Assembly (NCBI GenBank): GCA_025141675.1
Contig: CP081161.1
Span: forward strand, 3,511,501 to 3,575,500
DNA from: Rhodobacteraceae bacterium S2214
GTDB lineage: Bacteria > Pseudomonadota > Alphaproteobacteria > Rhodobacterales > Rhodobacteraceae
Direction of reading: 5' to 3'
DNA: 64,000 nt
The translations under genes were made by a program, and so were the position numbers. The notes below the pieces were generated by a model. The model was not told the DNA's origin. It saw only the letters and a program-made list of their open reading frames with translations, and ran no database searches. Of the stretch, positions 17,381-26,565 are shown one piece after another; positions within the stretch are counted from its first letter, which is position 1; each line of letters begins with the position of its first letter.

Positions 17381-18100
17381 TTAGGTCATCCGAATGACGG
17401 CTTTATCAATCGCAAGCACATAGCCTTTGCGGGCGATGTTCTTGACCAAAAGTTCGCTCATCATTTGGTTGCCGAGCGTATCGCGCAGACGCTTGATCCG
17501 CGTCGCCCCTGCTGCTTCATCACATTCAGACGCATCACGACCAGAGATCACACCTTCGATTTCAGCGCCGGACAAGACCTCGTCATCCATCCGCGCCTCT
17601 GCCAATACAGACAACGTTTCGATCGCCGCATCCGTGAGCTTAAACGCAAAGTCGTTCAGATAGACCGCTTTTTCACCACGGTTGATCTGGAGCGAATTCA
17701 CTTCGATCCCTGCCCTTTCGATCCGCCCCATCCGGCGGTTCAATGCGATCAGCAGCACAAGGAAAGCGACCGCAGCCACCAACAATGCAGTCGAGAACAT
17801 TAGCAAGACGAAAATAACAAAGCGGTACGACGCGAGCGTATCTGCAAAGTTCGTTCCGGTTTGGGCCAGAATTTCAAGCAGCTTGATCTCGGCATTGCCA
17901 GTCAGCGTATCGTTTTCGACGAAAATGCGTTCGACCTGCGCGTTAAACGCGTTCGCGTCAGGCAGGTTGATGAACAGTAGAATAGCCGCGACCGCGAGGA
18001 TCACGACAATCCCAATAATTCCAGCCACCACAAGACGGCTGCTGATTTCGCGGGTCTCAGAAGCGGAGGAAGTAGTCACCGGCGCTATCCTTCTTGTCAT
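17381..18100 (-). CDS. Membrane protein with C-terminal OmpR-type winged helix
   Basis: 239 aa. Two transmembrane segments (about residues 22-44, LVVAGIIGIVVILAVAAILL; and ~95-120, FVIFVLLMFSTALLVAAVAF) flank a ~50-residue periplasmic loop. The C-terminal ~90 residues look like an OmpR/PhoB winged helix: FKLTDAAIETLSVLAEARMDD, GATRIKRLRDTLGNQMM, LLVKNIARKGYVLAID. This is the reverse order of ToxR/CadC, where the winged helix precedes the membrane helix. ATG 18100 is the first ATG; a TTG at 18118 and a GTG at 18079 (with AAGGA upstream) are alternatives. It overlaps the upstream gene's 3' end. Confidence 0.75.
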   Translation of the reverse strand: MTRRIAPVTTSSASETREISSRLVVAGIIGIVVILAVAAILLFINLPDANAFNAQVERIFVENDTLTGNAEIKLLEILAQTGTNFADTLASYRFVIFVLLMFSTALLVAAVAFLVLLIALNRRMGRIERAGIEVNSLQINRGEKAVYLNDFAFKLTDAAIETLSVLAEARMDDEVLSGAEIEGVISGRDASECDEAAGATRIKRLRDTLGNQMMSELLVKNIARKGYVLAIDKAVIRMT

Positions 18101-18338
18101 CCAGTTGCGTATCGTCAAACACGCTCAGTACGTTCAGCAGTTCCCAACCGCCAGACGAAAGTCGCCCTGACAGTTGTGACGCCGCATTACTGACAGAACA
18201 ATCACCCTGCACAGTCGCCACACCATAGTGCAGACGCAACGGGTTGTCCTGTTTAGCCTTGTAGTCAGCGTAGCAGGCCGCCTGTGCAGCCCCCGTCAGC
18301 ATGACCAATGCCGTGATGGAATAAAGTAAGGTTTTCAT
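18057..18338 (-). CDS. Small exported protein, unknown
   Basis: 93 aa. Signal peptide MKTLLYSITALVMLTGAAQA, mature start ACYADYKAKQDNPLRLHYG. Two cysteines (ACYAD and GDCSVSN) could form a disulfide. The C-terminal half (SGGWELLNVLSVFDDTQLDD) looks like a small alpha/beta domain. Not recognised by name, but the profile is typical of a periplasmic protein. It overlaps the following winged-helix gene by 44 bp, so the two are probably cotranscribed and the overlap may regulate translation. Confidence 0.8.
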   Translation of the reverse strand: MKTLLYSITALVMLTGAAQAACYADYKAKQDNPLRLHYGVATVQGDCSVSNAASQLSGRLSSGGWELLNVLSVFDDTQLDDKKDSAGDYFLRF

Positions 18339-18490
18339 GCCCTGATCTATGCCCCTGCCCTGCGTGTTATTCAATATCGCCCGACGATAGCCCGCTTGGT
18401 ATCGCATAACCATCCCCCGTTATTGATGGTCAGTCCTGACACAGCCCACGTTCGGTGCATCCCCGCATCGCAGCCAAAGGAGCAAACGAT

Positions 18491-18985
18491 ATGCGTAAGA
18501 CACTGACAGCCGGCCTGACAGCCCTTTCCCTTGTACTTGTCCCCGCAGCGCCCGTTCACGCAGAAACCAACGACGCGTTGAACCGCGCCATACTTGGCTT
18601 GTTGGCGGCAGGCGCAATCGGCTTGGCCATCAACAAGAGCCAAAGCGAAACGCGCAGCATTCCAGTTCAGCAAGACAACCGTCGTTGGACACATGATGAC
18701 AACAGACGGACCGAACGCGACCAACACCAACACCGCGACAATCGTCGCGCCCAGTCGCAGCGTCGTGTTGATCCGCTGCCAAGCCGGTGCTTCCGCCAGA
18801 TCGAACTCGGTAACGGACGTGTTCAGTCTGTATTCACCGAACGCTGCCTTGACCGCCGCTATGCCGATAACGCCAGCCTGCCGCGTCAATGTCTGACGCG
18901 CCTTGGTGGCCGTGATGGCAGCCGACGCGGCTACGAAGCCAGTTGTCTACGCGACCGTGGATTTCGGTCAAATCAACGCTGGTAA
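18491..18985 (+). CDS. Exported Arg/Gln-rich protein with a cysteine-containing C-terminal domain
   Basis: 164 aa. Strong ribosome site (AAAGGAGCAAACGAT before ATG). Signal peptide MRKTLTAGLTALSLVLVPAAPVHA, then a short hydrophobic stretch (AILGLLAAGAIGLAI), then a long polar region rich in Arg, Asp, His and Gln (residues ~65-105), and a C-terminal module with four cysteines (SRCFRQIE, ERCLDRRY, RQCLTRL, ASCLRDRGF). The cysteine spacing suggests a disulfide-bonded periplasmic domain. Function unknown. Confidence 0.8.
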   Translation: MRKTLTAGLTALSLVLVPAAPVHAETNDALNRAILGLLAAGAIGLAINKSQSETRSIPVQQDNRRWTHDDNRRTERDQHQHRDNRRAQSQRRVDPLPSRCFRQIELGNGRVQSVFTERCLDRRYADNASLPRQCLTRLGGRDGSRRGYEASCLRDRGFRSNQRW

Positions 18986-19036
18986 GCAATAGAGATAGAT
19001 GCACCCGCCCGAAGGTCATGTCGGCGGGTGTGTCTT

Positions 19037-19074
19037 GTGGGGCGAGGGTTTGGACGACCTCTCGCCCCACTTTT
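19037..19074 (+). terminator. Intrinsic terminator upstream of rnhB
   Basis: GTGGGGCGAG (19037-19046) pairs perfectly with CTCGCCCCAC (19061-19070), followed by TTTT. A second hairpin, CACCCGCC (19002-19009) with GGCGGGTG (19023-19030), precedes it. Together they end the Cys-rich exported protein transcript. Confidence 0.7.
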
Positions 19075-19111
19075 GGGTTGAAGGGGTTGGCTGGCTCTGG
19101 TCTGAAACCTT

Positions 19112-19741
19112 ATGGCCAAGACGATTCCCACCTTTGAATATGAAGAAGACGCAATCAACAGCGGCTTTAGCCGCGTTGCGGGCGTAGACGAAGTCGGGCG
19201 CGGCCCATTGGCGGGACCCGTCGTTGCAGCCGCGGTTGTGCTGGACCCTGACAATATTCCTGACGGGTTAAATGACAGCAAACAGATGTCCGCCAAGAAG
19301 CGCGAGGCGCTTTACGACATCCTGTACGATGTCGCCGACGTATCGATCGCGGAGGCCAGCGTGCGCGAGATCGAGGAAATCAACATTTTGCAGGCATCGC
19401 ATTTGGCAATGGTCCGTGCGGTTTCAGGTTTGAAGCAACCTGTTGATTTTGTTCTGATCGACGGAAACGCGGTTCCTCGCGGCCTGAATGTTGCCGCAGG
19501 CACTTTAATCAAAGGGGATACGCGGTCATTGTCCATCGCCGCCGCCTCAATTGTGGCCAAAGTGTGGCGCGACCGCCTGATGTTGTCGCTAGCGCAACAG
19601 CACCCCGGCTACGGCTGGGAGACAAATGCAGGCTACCCCACACCTCAACACAAAGCGCGGCTAAAAAGCCACGGTGTCACTCTACATCATCGCCGTACAT
19701 TCGCCCCTGTACACAATATCTTGTGGCAAGAAAAAAAATAA
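19112..19741 (+). CDS. rnhB: Ribonuclease HII
   Basis: 209 aa. Cleaves RNA in RNA-DNA hybrids and at single ribonucleotides in DNA. The active-site motif VAGVDEVGRGPLAGPVVAAA has the catalytic Asp-Glu at ~26-27; DSKQMSAKKRE, LIDGNAVPRG and IVAKVWRDRLM carry the remaining conserved acidic and Ser residues; YPTPQHKARLKSHG is the usual C-terminal block. It lies directly upstream of ccrM, a pairing often seen in alphaproteobacteria, with a 97-bp gap holding two GANTC sites. Confidence 0.96.
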   Translation: MAKTIPTFEYEEDAINSGFSRVAGVDEVGRGPLAGPVVAAAVVLDPDNIPDGLNDSKQMSAKKREALYDILYDVADVSIAEASVREIEEINILQASHLAMVRAVSGLKQPVDFVLIDGNAVPRGLNVAAGTLIKGDTRSLSIAAASIVAKVWRDRLMLSLAQQHPGYGWETNAGYPTPQHKARLKSHGVTLHHRRTFAPVHNILWQEKK

Positions 19742-19770
19742 AAACACGAATTTTTAAAGATATTTACACA

Positions 19771-19786
19771 GAATCGTCTGTGAATC
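19771..19786. promoter_or_regulatory. Twin GANTC (CcrM) sites before ccrM
   Basis: GAATC at 19771-19775 and again at 19782-19786, starting 11 bases apart, in the 97-bp gap before ccrM. GANTC is the target of CcrM itself. In Caulobacter, methylation state of sites in the ccrM promoter/leader ties its transcription to replication; the same logic here is inferred. Confidence 0.7.
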
Positions 19787-19793
19787 ATTGTGA

Positions 19794-20963
<1,170 letters not shown>

Positions 20964-21032
20964 TTTTACGAATACCGCCGGTGCAAGTGGCCCGCCTTCC
21001 CTGCAAGGGGAAGGACCGCTTGCACGAACTTC

Positions 21033-21060
21033 ACCCCGCCCTTGTGGCGGGGTTTTTTTT
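21033..21060 (+). terminator. ccrM: Intrinsic terminator of ccrM
   Basis: ACCCCGCC / GGCGGGGT stem with a CTTGT loop followed by a run of seven or more T. Strong, classical. Confidence 0.92.
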
Positions 21061-21100
21061 GGTCAATCGTCTGACTACGCTATAATATGCGGGGGCTAAG

Positions 21101-22135
21101 ATGACTGATCCATTGACGGAACTGCGCCATCTTGAGGCTGATCTGATGACACGGGCCAGCGGTATCGCCAGTCAATTGGCGCAACCAGCATCGGACGTCC
21201 GCAATACAACCGTTGATAGGCAATGGCAGGGAATTGCCCGACAGTTTGGGCCTTACCAATCCAGCCTTTCCGCCTTGCAAAATGCGCCCGTAACATTCGA
21301 TGCAGACCGCCAAACATATCTTAAACATGGGGCGTATCGCGCGTCGCTGTGGCCCAAAACAAGGGTGCTCCTTGATCGGATAGCCGCACACACGACGCAG
21401 CCACTTGTCACACAACCAAAGCTACAAGCCGTTGATCGCAGTAGTGATTTGATATCCTACCTTACCAATTCGCTGCATTATCTGGCCAACCCGATTGCCG
21501 AAGATCGTCAGTTTTCTCATGAAACACAGTTTCCGGACATCCCGCTGTCGGGTGATTATTTTGTAAACCTGATGCAAGCGGCCTATCGCGTAAGCCTTGC
21601 ACAGGGCGGAAAACGACCCCTTAGGTTTTTGGATATCGGGTGCGGCGGCGGTACAAAGCTTATGATCGCAGCCCACTTTTTCGAACAGGTTGACGGGTTG
21701 GAATATAATAGCGCTTTCGCGGCAAATGCACGGCAAGCCTTACGTTCATCGCAGACCGAAGGATGTCGCGTTGTTGATGGTGATGCTTTGGAATTTGACG
21801 GATACGGCGACTATGACGTGATCTATTTTTATCGGCCGATCTCTGATCCGCAGATGTTGGCTGCCATGCAAAATCGGATACTTCGCCAAGCCAAAGAAGG
21901 GGCGATCATCATTGCGCCAACTGCGGCACCCATTGCAAAATCCCAAGCCGTCCTTGTCGCCGAAAACATCTACCTTGCGCATGCGACGGCAGAATATGCG
22001 ACTTCAATCACTGCTAAAGCGGAACAGATAGGCCCTGATTGGCGGTTAGAAAATCCTCAATTTGATCAAGCGCTTGGTTTTTGGCTGCCCCTGATCAAGG
22101 CCTGCCACGACGATGGATTTTGCTTACCGCGGTAA
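21101..22135 (+). CDS. Class I SAM-dependent methyltransferase with an unrecognised N-terminal region
   Basis: 344 aa. The SAM fold is clear from ~170: RFLDIGCGGGTKLMIAAHFF (motif I), GLEYNSAFAANARQAL (motif II), RVVDGDALEF (motif III) and DYDVIYFYRPISD (motif IV). The first ~150 residues are mainly helical and unrecognised (QLAQPASDVRNTTVDRQWQG onward). Substrate unknown; small molecule or protein are both possible. It ends tail-to-tail with the AlkB-type gene, overlapping it by 12 bp, so each transcript extends antisense into the other's end. Confidence 0.8.
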   Translation: MTDPLTELRHLEADLMTRASGIASQLAQPASDVRNTTVDRQWQGIARQFGPYQSSLSALQNAPVTFDADRQTYLKHGAYRASLWPKTRVLLDRIAAHTTQPLVTQPKLQAVDRSSDLISYLTNSLHYLANPIAEDRQFSHETQFPDIPLSGDYFVNLMQAAYRVSLAQGGKRPLRFLDIGCGGGTKLMIAAHFFEQVDGLEYNSAFAANARQALRSSQTEGCRVVDGDALEFDGYGDYDVIYFYRPISDPQMLAAMQNRILRQAKEGAIIIAPTAAPIAKSQAVLVAENIYLAHATAEYATSITAKAEQIGPDWRLENPQFDQALGFWLPLIKACHDDGFCLPR

Positions 22136-23272
22136 CGGATTTGTCCCTTGCTTATACGGCAGCCAATCTTCGATTTCTGGGTAGTATTTCTCGCGCCAAG
22201 CCAGAACACGGGGGTTCATGATTTTCCGCCAAAGACGCGGCGAAAGTGCCGCCATTGTCATAAGCGGATACCCATAAGGCAGCTGTGGCGCATCGTCGTC
22301 ATCATAGGTTTGCAGCAATGGGAATCTGCGGTCCGGTTTGTAGTGATGATCAGAATGGCGTTGCAAATTGATAAGCAACCAGTTCGACGCTTTATGCGCC
22401 GCATTCCAAGAATGACGCGGCAAGACGTGTTCATATTTACCGTCGCCCAAATGTTTACGTGTTAACCCGTAATGTTCGACATAGTTCACCAGCTCGAGCT
22501 GAAAAACAGCCCAGAAGGCTTGGGCCAAAAACAAGAAGACGCCCCACCAACCGCCAATAACGGCGGCCAGAACGATGAAGCCAGCCTGCAAAACCCAATA
22601 CCGGAAGAACGGATTGGACAGGTCGGTCCATGGTTTTTTCTTGCGCGCCAGCATCGCTTTTTCTGCATTGAAAGCAGATGTATAGCATTCGACCAGCACA
22701 CGCGGGAAGAACCGCCAGAAGTGTTCATTGTAACGCGCCGTTACCGGATCTTTCGGCGTCGCGACGTAACGGTGATGCACAAGCAGGTGTTCTGAACGAA
22801 AATGCGAATATAAAACCGATGCCAGCAAAATGTCTGCCAGCCAGCGTTCCAGTTTTGACTTCTGATGCATCAATTCGTGCGAATAGTTAATCCCGACGGT
22901 GCCCGAGATGATCCCGAACCCTGCGAACAACGCCCATTCTTCCAGCCAATTCAGGTGGTCCGTGTTCACCACATAGATCATGGCCCCAAAGATCGTGATC
23001 AATTGAATGGGGGTCCAGATCAACGTGATCAGTTTGTACCAGTACAGCTGTGCCTCAGGTGTCTGCGGGTCTTCGTTTTCTTCGTTCAAGCCCGTGAAAT
23101 AATCCAAGACCGTAAACAAATACCACGTTGCAAGCGGCAGTAGCAAAAGCGCCCAACCGCCGTAGAGTGCTGCGATCATCGCAAGCGGGATCAGAATCAA
23201 TGACAGCCAGAACGGCAACGCGGCCGAAAGCCGGGCCATCGCCGGTATGGAAGGTGCAGTGGTCATCGCCAT
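22124..23272 (-). CDS. alkB: Alkane 1-monooxygenase (AlkB-type membrane di-iron hydroxylase)
   Basis: 382 aa. Integral membrane non-haem di-iron enzyme that hydroxylates the terminal carbon of medium-chain alkanes using rubredoxin electrons. Histidine boxes are HELMHQK, HLLVHHRY (with upstream EH) and LQRHSDHH, plus NYVEHYG, matching the AlkB family. Several transmembrane helices (LIPLAMIAALYGGWALLLLP, LITLIWTPIQLITIFGAMIY, VLQAGFIVLAAVIGGWWGVF). No rubredoxin gene is fused or adjacent, so electrons must come from elsewhere. Start could be GTG 23278, ATG 23272 or ATG 23266. Confidence 0.88.
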   Translation of the reverse strand: MAMTTAPSIPAMARLSAALPFWLSLILIPLAMIAALYGGWALLLLPLATWYLFTVLDYFTGLNEENEDPQTPEAQLYWYKLITLIWTPIQLITIFGAMIYVVNTDHLNWLEEWALFAGFGIISGTVGINYSHELMHQKSKLERWLADILLASVLYSHFRSEHLLVHHRYVATPKDPVTARYNEHFWRFFPRVLVECYTSAFNAEKAMLARKKKPWTDLSNPFFRYWVLQAGFIVLAAVIGGWWGVFLFLAQAFWAVFQLELVNYVEHYGLTRKHLGDGKYEHVLPRHSWNAAHKASNWLLINLQRHSDHHYKPDRRFPLLQTYDDDDAPQLPYGYPLMTMAALSPRLWRKIMNPRVLAWREKYYPEIEDWLPYKQGTNPLPR

Positions 23273-23302
23273 TCTCACTATCGTTTGACTGTTACACTAC
23301 AT

Positions 23303-24370
23303 TTAACGGGACTCTGGCTCAATTGTGGCGTCACGTCGCGGAACAAGATCAAAAACCTTGCGCATCGCAGTCGGCAGCGCAGATGGCACAAATGCATTGT
23401 GCAGGACAAAATGGCCGCGGGCGGGGTCAAGGTTGTCGGGGACATTTGCAACCATGACCTTCAGCCGCAAATGAAAATGCGTGAAGGTATGCCGCGCCTC
23501 TTGCCCGCTGTCTTTCCAATCCGCCTCTAAAGGCGGTGCAGGCGTAGGGTCGTCCGACCAATCAGAGCTTGGGAAAGCAAGCATCCCACCGAGTAACCCC
23601 TGACTGGGGCGCGTTTCCAGCAGCCAAGCACCATCATCGCGGCGTGCGACATAAACATAGCCCAAACGCACAGGCGTTTTCTTTTTTGGGGTTTTCTTTG
23701 GCAGCTGAGCCGCTGTGCCAACCTGCCGCGCCGCACAAGGGTCACGCCATGGGCAAATTCCGCAGGCGGGATTCTTGGGCGTGCAGATAGTCGCGCCCAG
23801 ATCCATCACGGCCTGCGCATAGTCGCCCGGTCGCCCCTGAGGCGTTAACGCTTCTGCGTGTTTCATCAAGACTGGTTTGACGCCTGGTAAGGGATCGTGA
23901 ATGTCGTACATGCGCGCCATCACGCGTTCGACGTTACCGTCAAGCACGGTTGCGTGCTGGTTAAACGCAATCGCGGACACTGCAGCCGCAGTATAAGGAC
24001 CGATGCCCGGTAGCTTTAGTAAGTCATCGTAATCGCTTGGGAATACCCCATCATGTTCTGCCACGATCACGCGCGCACATTTCAACAAATTGCGCGCCCG
24101 TGCATAATACCCAAGCCCTGCCCATGCGGCCATCACCTCTGCGTCTTCGGCTGCGGCTAAATCTATCACGGTGGGCCACAGACCGGTAAATTTGCGGAAA
24201 TATTCCTTAACTGCCGCAACAGTCGTCTGCTGCAGCATCACCTCTGACATCCAGATAAAATAGGGATCAGGGCGCTGTCCCGCTTTGCTTTGATCTGGTG
24301 GTACGCGCCATGGCATGGCCCGCGCGTGGCCATCATACCACATCAGCAATTCGTCGCTTAGATCACGCAA
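23303..24370 (-). CDS. mutY: A/G-specific adenine DNA glycosylase
   Basis: 355 aa. Removes adenine opposite 8-oxoguanine. Visible are EVMLQQTTVAAV (catalytic Glu), the helix-hairpin-helix LPGIGPYTAAAVSAIAFNQ with catalytic Asp in VLDGNVERVM, and the 4Fe-4S ligands in CTPKNPACGICPWRDPC (C-X6-C-X2-C-X5-C). The C-terminal NUDIX-like domain (VYVARRDDGAWLLETRPSQG) reads 8-oxoG. Start is most likely TTG at 24370, which has AAAGGAG 9 bases upstream; the first ATG is eight codons later. It is divergent from dciA. Confidence 0.94.
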   Translation of the reverse strand: MRDLSDELLMWYDGHARAMPWRVPPDQSKAGQRPDPYFIWMSEVMLQQTTVAAVKEYFRKFTGLWPTVIDLAAAEDAEVMAAWAGLGYYARARNLLKCARVIVAEHDGVFPSDYDDLLKLPGIGPYTAAAVSAIAFNQHATVLDGNVERVMARMYDIHDPLPGVKPVLMKHAEALTPQGRPGDYAQAVMDLGATICTPKNPACGICPWRDPCAARQVGTAAQLPKKTPKKKTPVRLGYVYVARRDDGAWLLETRPSQGLLGGMLAFPSSDWSDDPTPAPPLEADWKDSGQEARHTFTHFHLRLKVMVANVPDNLDPARGHFVLHNAFVPSALPTAMRKVFDLVPRRDATIEPESR

Positions 24371-24433
24371 TGTTTATTGCTCCTTTAGCTCAGGGGCTGG
24401 CTTGGCCTGCCGCATTGCTTACATTAGAACGGA

Positions 24434-24958
24434 ATGATGAAACAACCACGCCATAAGGGGTCAACCTACGGGTTTTCTCGGGCATCTGGATTGATGCAGA
24501 ACCGGATTCGCAAAGCCAGCGAAGCCCGTGGTTTTGCGGTGACCCGACTGCTGACCCATTGGTCCGAGATTGTTGGCGAAGGCACAGCCAAGATCGCGAC
24601 CCCCGTCAAGGTCAGCTACGGCAAGGGTGGCATGGGCGCGACATTGTCTGTTTTGACGACAGGCGCGCAAGCCCCGATGCTGGAAATGCAGAAAGATCAG
24701 ATTCGCGACAAGGTAAATGCCTGCTACGGCTACCGCGCAATTGCCCGCGTTCGGATCACGCAAACGGCCCCTGTTGGCTTTAAGCAAGGGCAGGTCGCCT
24801 TTGACCGCGTGGAAGAAAAACGACCTGAGCCAGCTCCCGTATACCGCGAGGCGGCAAGCCAGATATCAAACGACGTGACAAGCCCCGCGCTACGCGATGC
24901 GCTTGCCGCACTTGGGGCTAACATCCTGTCAAAACACAATAAATCTACCAAAGGATAA
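24434..24958 (+). CDS. dciA: DciA-like (DUF721) protein, predicted replicative-helicase loader
   Basis: 174 aa. The DUF721 core is TRLLTHWSEIVGEGTAKIATPVKV (~36-60) followed by LSVLTTGAQAPMLEMQKDQI and the NACYGYRAIARVRIT strand. DciA assists DnaB loading in bacteria lacking DnaC; that role is from studies elsewhere and is inferred here. The C-terminal ~60 residues are polar and probably disordered, ending in a helix (SPALRDALAALGANIL). Its next neighbour, the DsbA-like gene, starts four bases later, so the two are probably translated together. Confidence 0.85.
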   Translation: MMKQPRHKGSTYGFSRASGLMQNRIRKASEARGFAVTRLLTHWSEIVGEGTAKIATPVKVSYGKGGMGATLSVLTTGAQAPMLEMQKDQIRDKVNACYGYRAIARVRITQTAPVGFKQGQVAFDRVEEKRPEPAPVYREAASQISNDVTSPALRDALAALGANILSKHNKSTKG

Positions 24959-24962
24959 CGAC

Positions 24963-25577
24963 ATGAAACGCAGAGACCTTTTGAAGACAGGCGGTGCCGC
25001 CGTTGCCCTTTCGGGTGGCTTTGGCACGTTTGTACAGGCGCAAGAAACAACGATCGAGATCCCTGATATGGTGCTCGGTGATGAAAACGCACCGATCGAA
25101 ATGATCGAATACGCGTCCTTCACTTGCCCACATTGTGCGTCTTTCCATGCCAACGTGTACCCGCAGCTGAAGGCAGACTACATCGACACCGGTAAGGTGA
25201 AATTCATTTACCGCGAAGTGTATTTTGACCGTTTCGGCCTGTGGGCATCCATGATTGCACGCTGCGCTGGTGAAGACCGTTTCTTCGCGGTGTCCAACCT
25301 TGTCTACGAAAAGCAGCGCGAATGGACCGCAAGCGGTGATCCGGCAATTGTGATTGAAGAACTGCGCAAATTGGCAAAAACAGCTGGTCTGAACGATGAA
25401 ACGCTTGATGCGTGCATGTCCGATGCGGACCAAGCGCAAGCATTGGTGGGTTGGTACCAAGCGAACGCCGAACGTGACGGCATCAACTCTACACCTAGCT
25501 TCCTGATCAACGGCGAAAGCCATGGCAACATGACGTACGAGAACTTCAAGACGATCTTGGACGAAAAGCTGGGTTAA
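24963..25577 (+). CDS. DsbA-family thiol-disulfide oxidoreductase with Tat-like signal
   Basis: 204 aa. Start at 24963 (MKRRDLLKTGGAAVALSGGF) with AAAGGA upstream. The twin-arginine sequence RRDLLK followed by a weakly hydrophobic stretch suggests Tat export; processing likely after VQAQE. The thioredoxin fold contains YASFTCPHCASFH, active site Cys-Pro-His-Cys (~56-59), and the cis-Pro loop STPSFLING. Expected to make or shuffle disulfides in periplasmic proteins. Grouped with mutY and dciA as in other Rhodobacteraceae. It ends 3 bases before the convergent lpxK stop. Confidence 0.9.
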   Translation: MKRRDLLKTGGAAVALSGGFGTFVQAQETTIEIPDMVLGDENAPIEMIEYASFTCPHCASFHANVYPQLKADYIDTGKVKFIYREVYFDRFGLWASMIARCAGEDRFFAVSNLVYEKQREWTASGDPAIVIEELRKLAKTAGLNDETLDACMSDADQAQALVGWYQANAERDGINSTPSFLINGESHGNMTYENFKTILDEKLG

Positions 25578-25580
25578 CCC

Positions 25581-26564
25581 TTAAAGACCAATCTGACTGA
25601 GGGCTGCATCAAGTGGCCCCCAGTCGCTGATTTGTAGCCGAACCGGAACTGTCAGCACTTTTGCCCTGAACGCGTCGGGCAAGCGCACCGCATCTTTTTC
25701 AGTCGTCACCATCTGCGCGTTCTTCAACCGCGCTTCCGTTTCCAGCCTTGTCATCAACGCGGCGGTTAGCGGTTGATGATCCGACAAAGCTTCACCGTGG
25801 ATTAGGACAACACCCAAGTCGCGCAAGGTCTGAAAGAACTTTTCAGGATGACCGATCCCAGCAAATGCAAGTACCGGCAACCCTTGCCACGGCATACCGG
25901 TCGGCAATGGTTCAAGATGGCCTTGAACATGTCCAGACAAGTTAGGCCATTGATCACTAAACCTATTTTGATCGTCCTTCGAACCAATTGACAGAACGAT
26001 GTCAGCCCGCTGTAGACCAGCAGCAACAGGTTCACGCAAAGGACCGGCAGGGATAACTTTACCGTTCCCAAAACCCCGCTTAGCGTCGACCACGACAATG
26101 GACACGTCTTTTTCAACGCTTGGATTTTGGAAACCATCATCCAGAATAATGACGTCAGCACCACCGTCTTGCGCCGCCGTCACACCTGCGGCACGATCCT
26201 TGGCGACCCAAGTCGGCGCGAAAGCTGCTAGTAACAGGGGTTCGTCACCGACCTCTCCCGCGGAATGCGCCATCGGATCAACACGCGTCGGACCATTCAG
26301 GCTGCCGCCATACCCGCGCGATACGATATGCGGCTGATGACCCCTTGCAATAAGCCGTTCCGTCAGCGCCATTGTTGTCGGCGTTTTTCCAGTTCCGCCC
26401 GCGTTAATATTACCGACGCAGATGACCGGAACAGCGGCTTTCATGCCGGACTGCGCAACACGTCGCGCGGTGGCCGCGCCATAAAGTGCACCCAAGGGCG
26501 ACAGAATGCGTGCCTGCCATGCAGGCGATTGCGCCGATGTGTACCAAAAAAGCGGGGCTTTCAT
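25581..26564 (-). CDS. lpxK: Tetraacyldisaccharide 4'-kinase
   Basis: 327 aa. Phosphorylates the lipid A disaccharide at the 4' position, at the inner face of the cytoplasmic membrane. The Walker A region [20 protein letters not shown] (~48-67) and [17 protein letters not shown] (~145-160) are the family's conserved blocks; the N-terminal [20 protein letters not shown] is the usual membrane-proximal helix. Start at 26564 lies one base after the waaA stop, so the two are translationally coupled. Confidence 0.95.
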   Translation of the reverse strand: MKAPLFWYTSAQSPAWQARILSPLGALYGAATARRVAQSGMKAAVPVICVGNINAGGTGKTPTTMALTERLIARGHQPHIVSRGYGGSLNGPTRVDPMAHSAGEVGDEPLLLAAFAPTWVAKDRAAGVTAAQDGGADVIILDDGFQNPSVEKDVSIVVVDAKRGFGNGKVIPAGPLREPVAAGLQRADIVLSIGSKDDQNRFSDQWPNLSGHVQGHLEPLPTGMPWQGLPVLAFAGIGHPEKFFQTLRDLGVVLIHGEALSDHQPLTAALMTRLETEARLKNAQMVTTEKDAVRLPDAFRAKVLTVPVRLQISDWGPLDAALSQIGL

Positions 26565-26565
26565 A

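Noticed and set aside
19754..19768. Possible CtrA site (TTAA-N-TTAC) before ccrM
   Set aside because: Spacing and second half-site do not fit TTAA-N7-TTAA; too weak to report.
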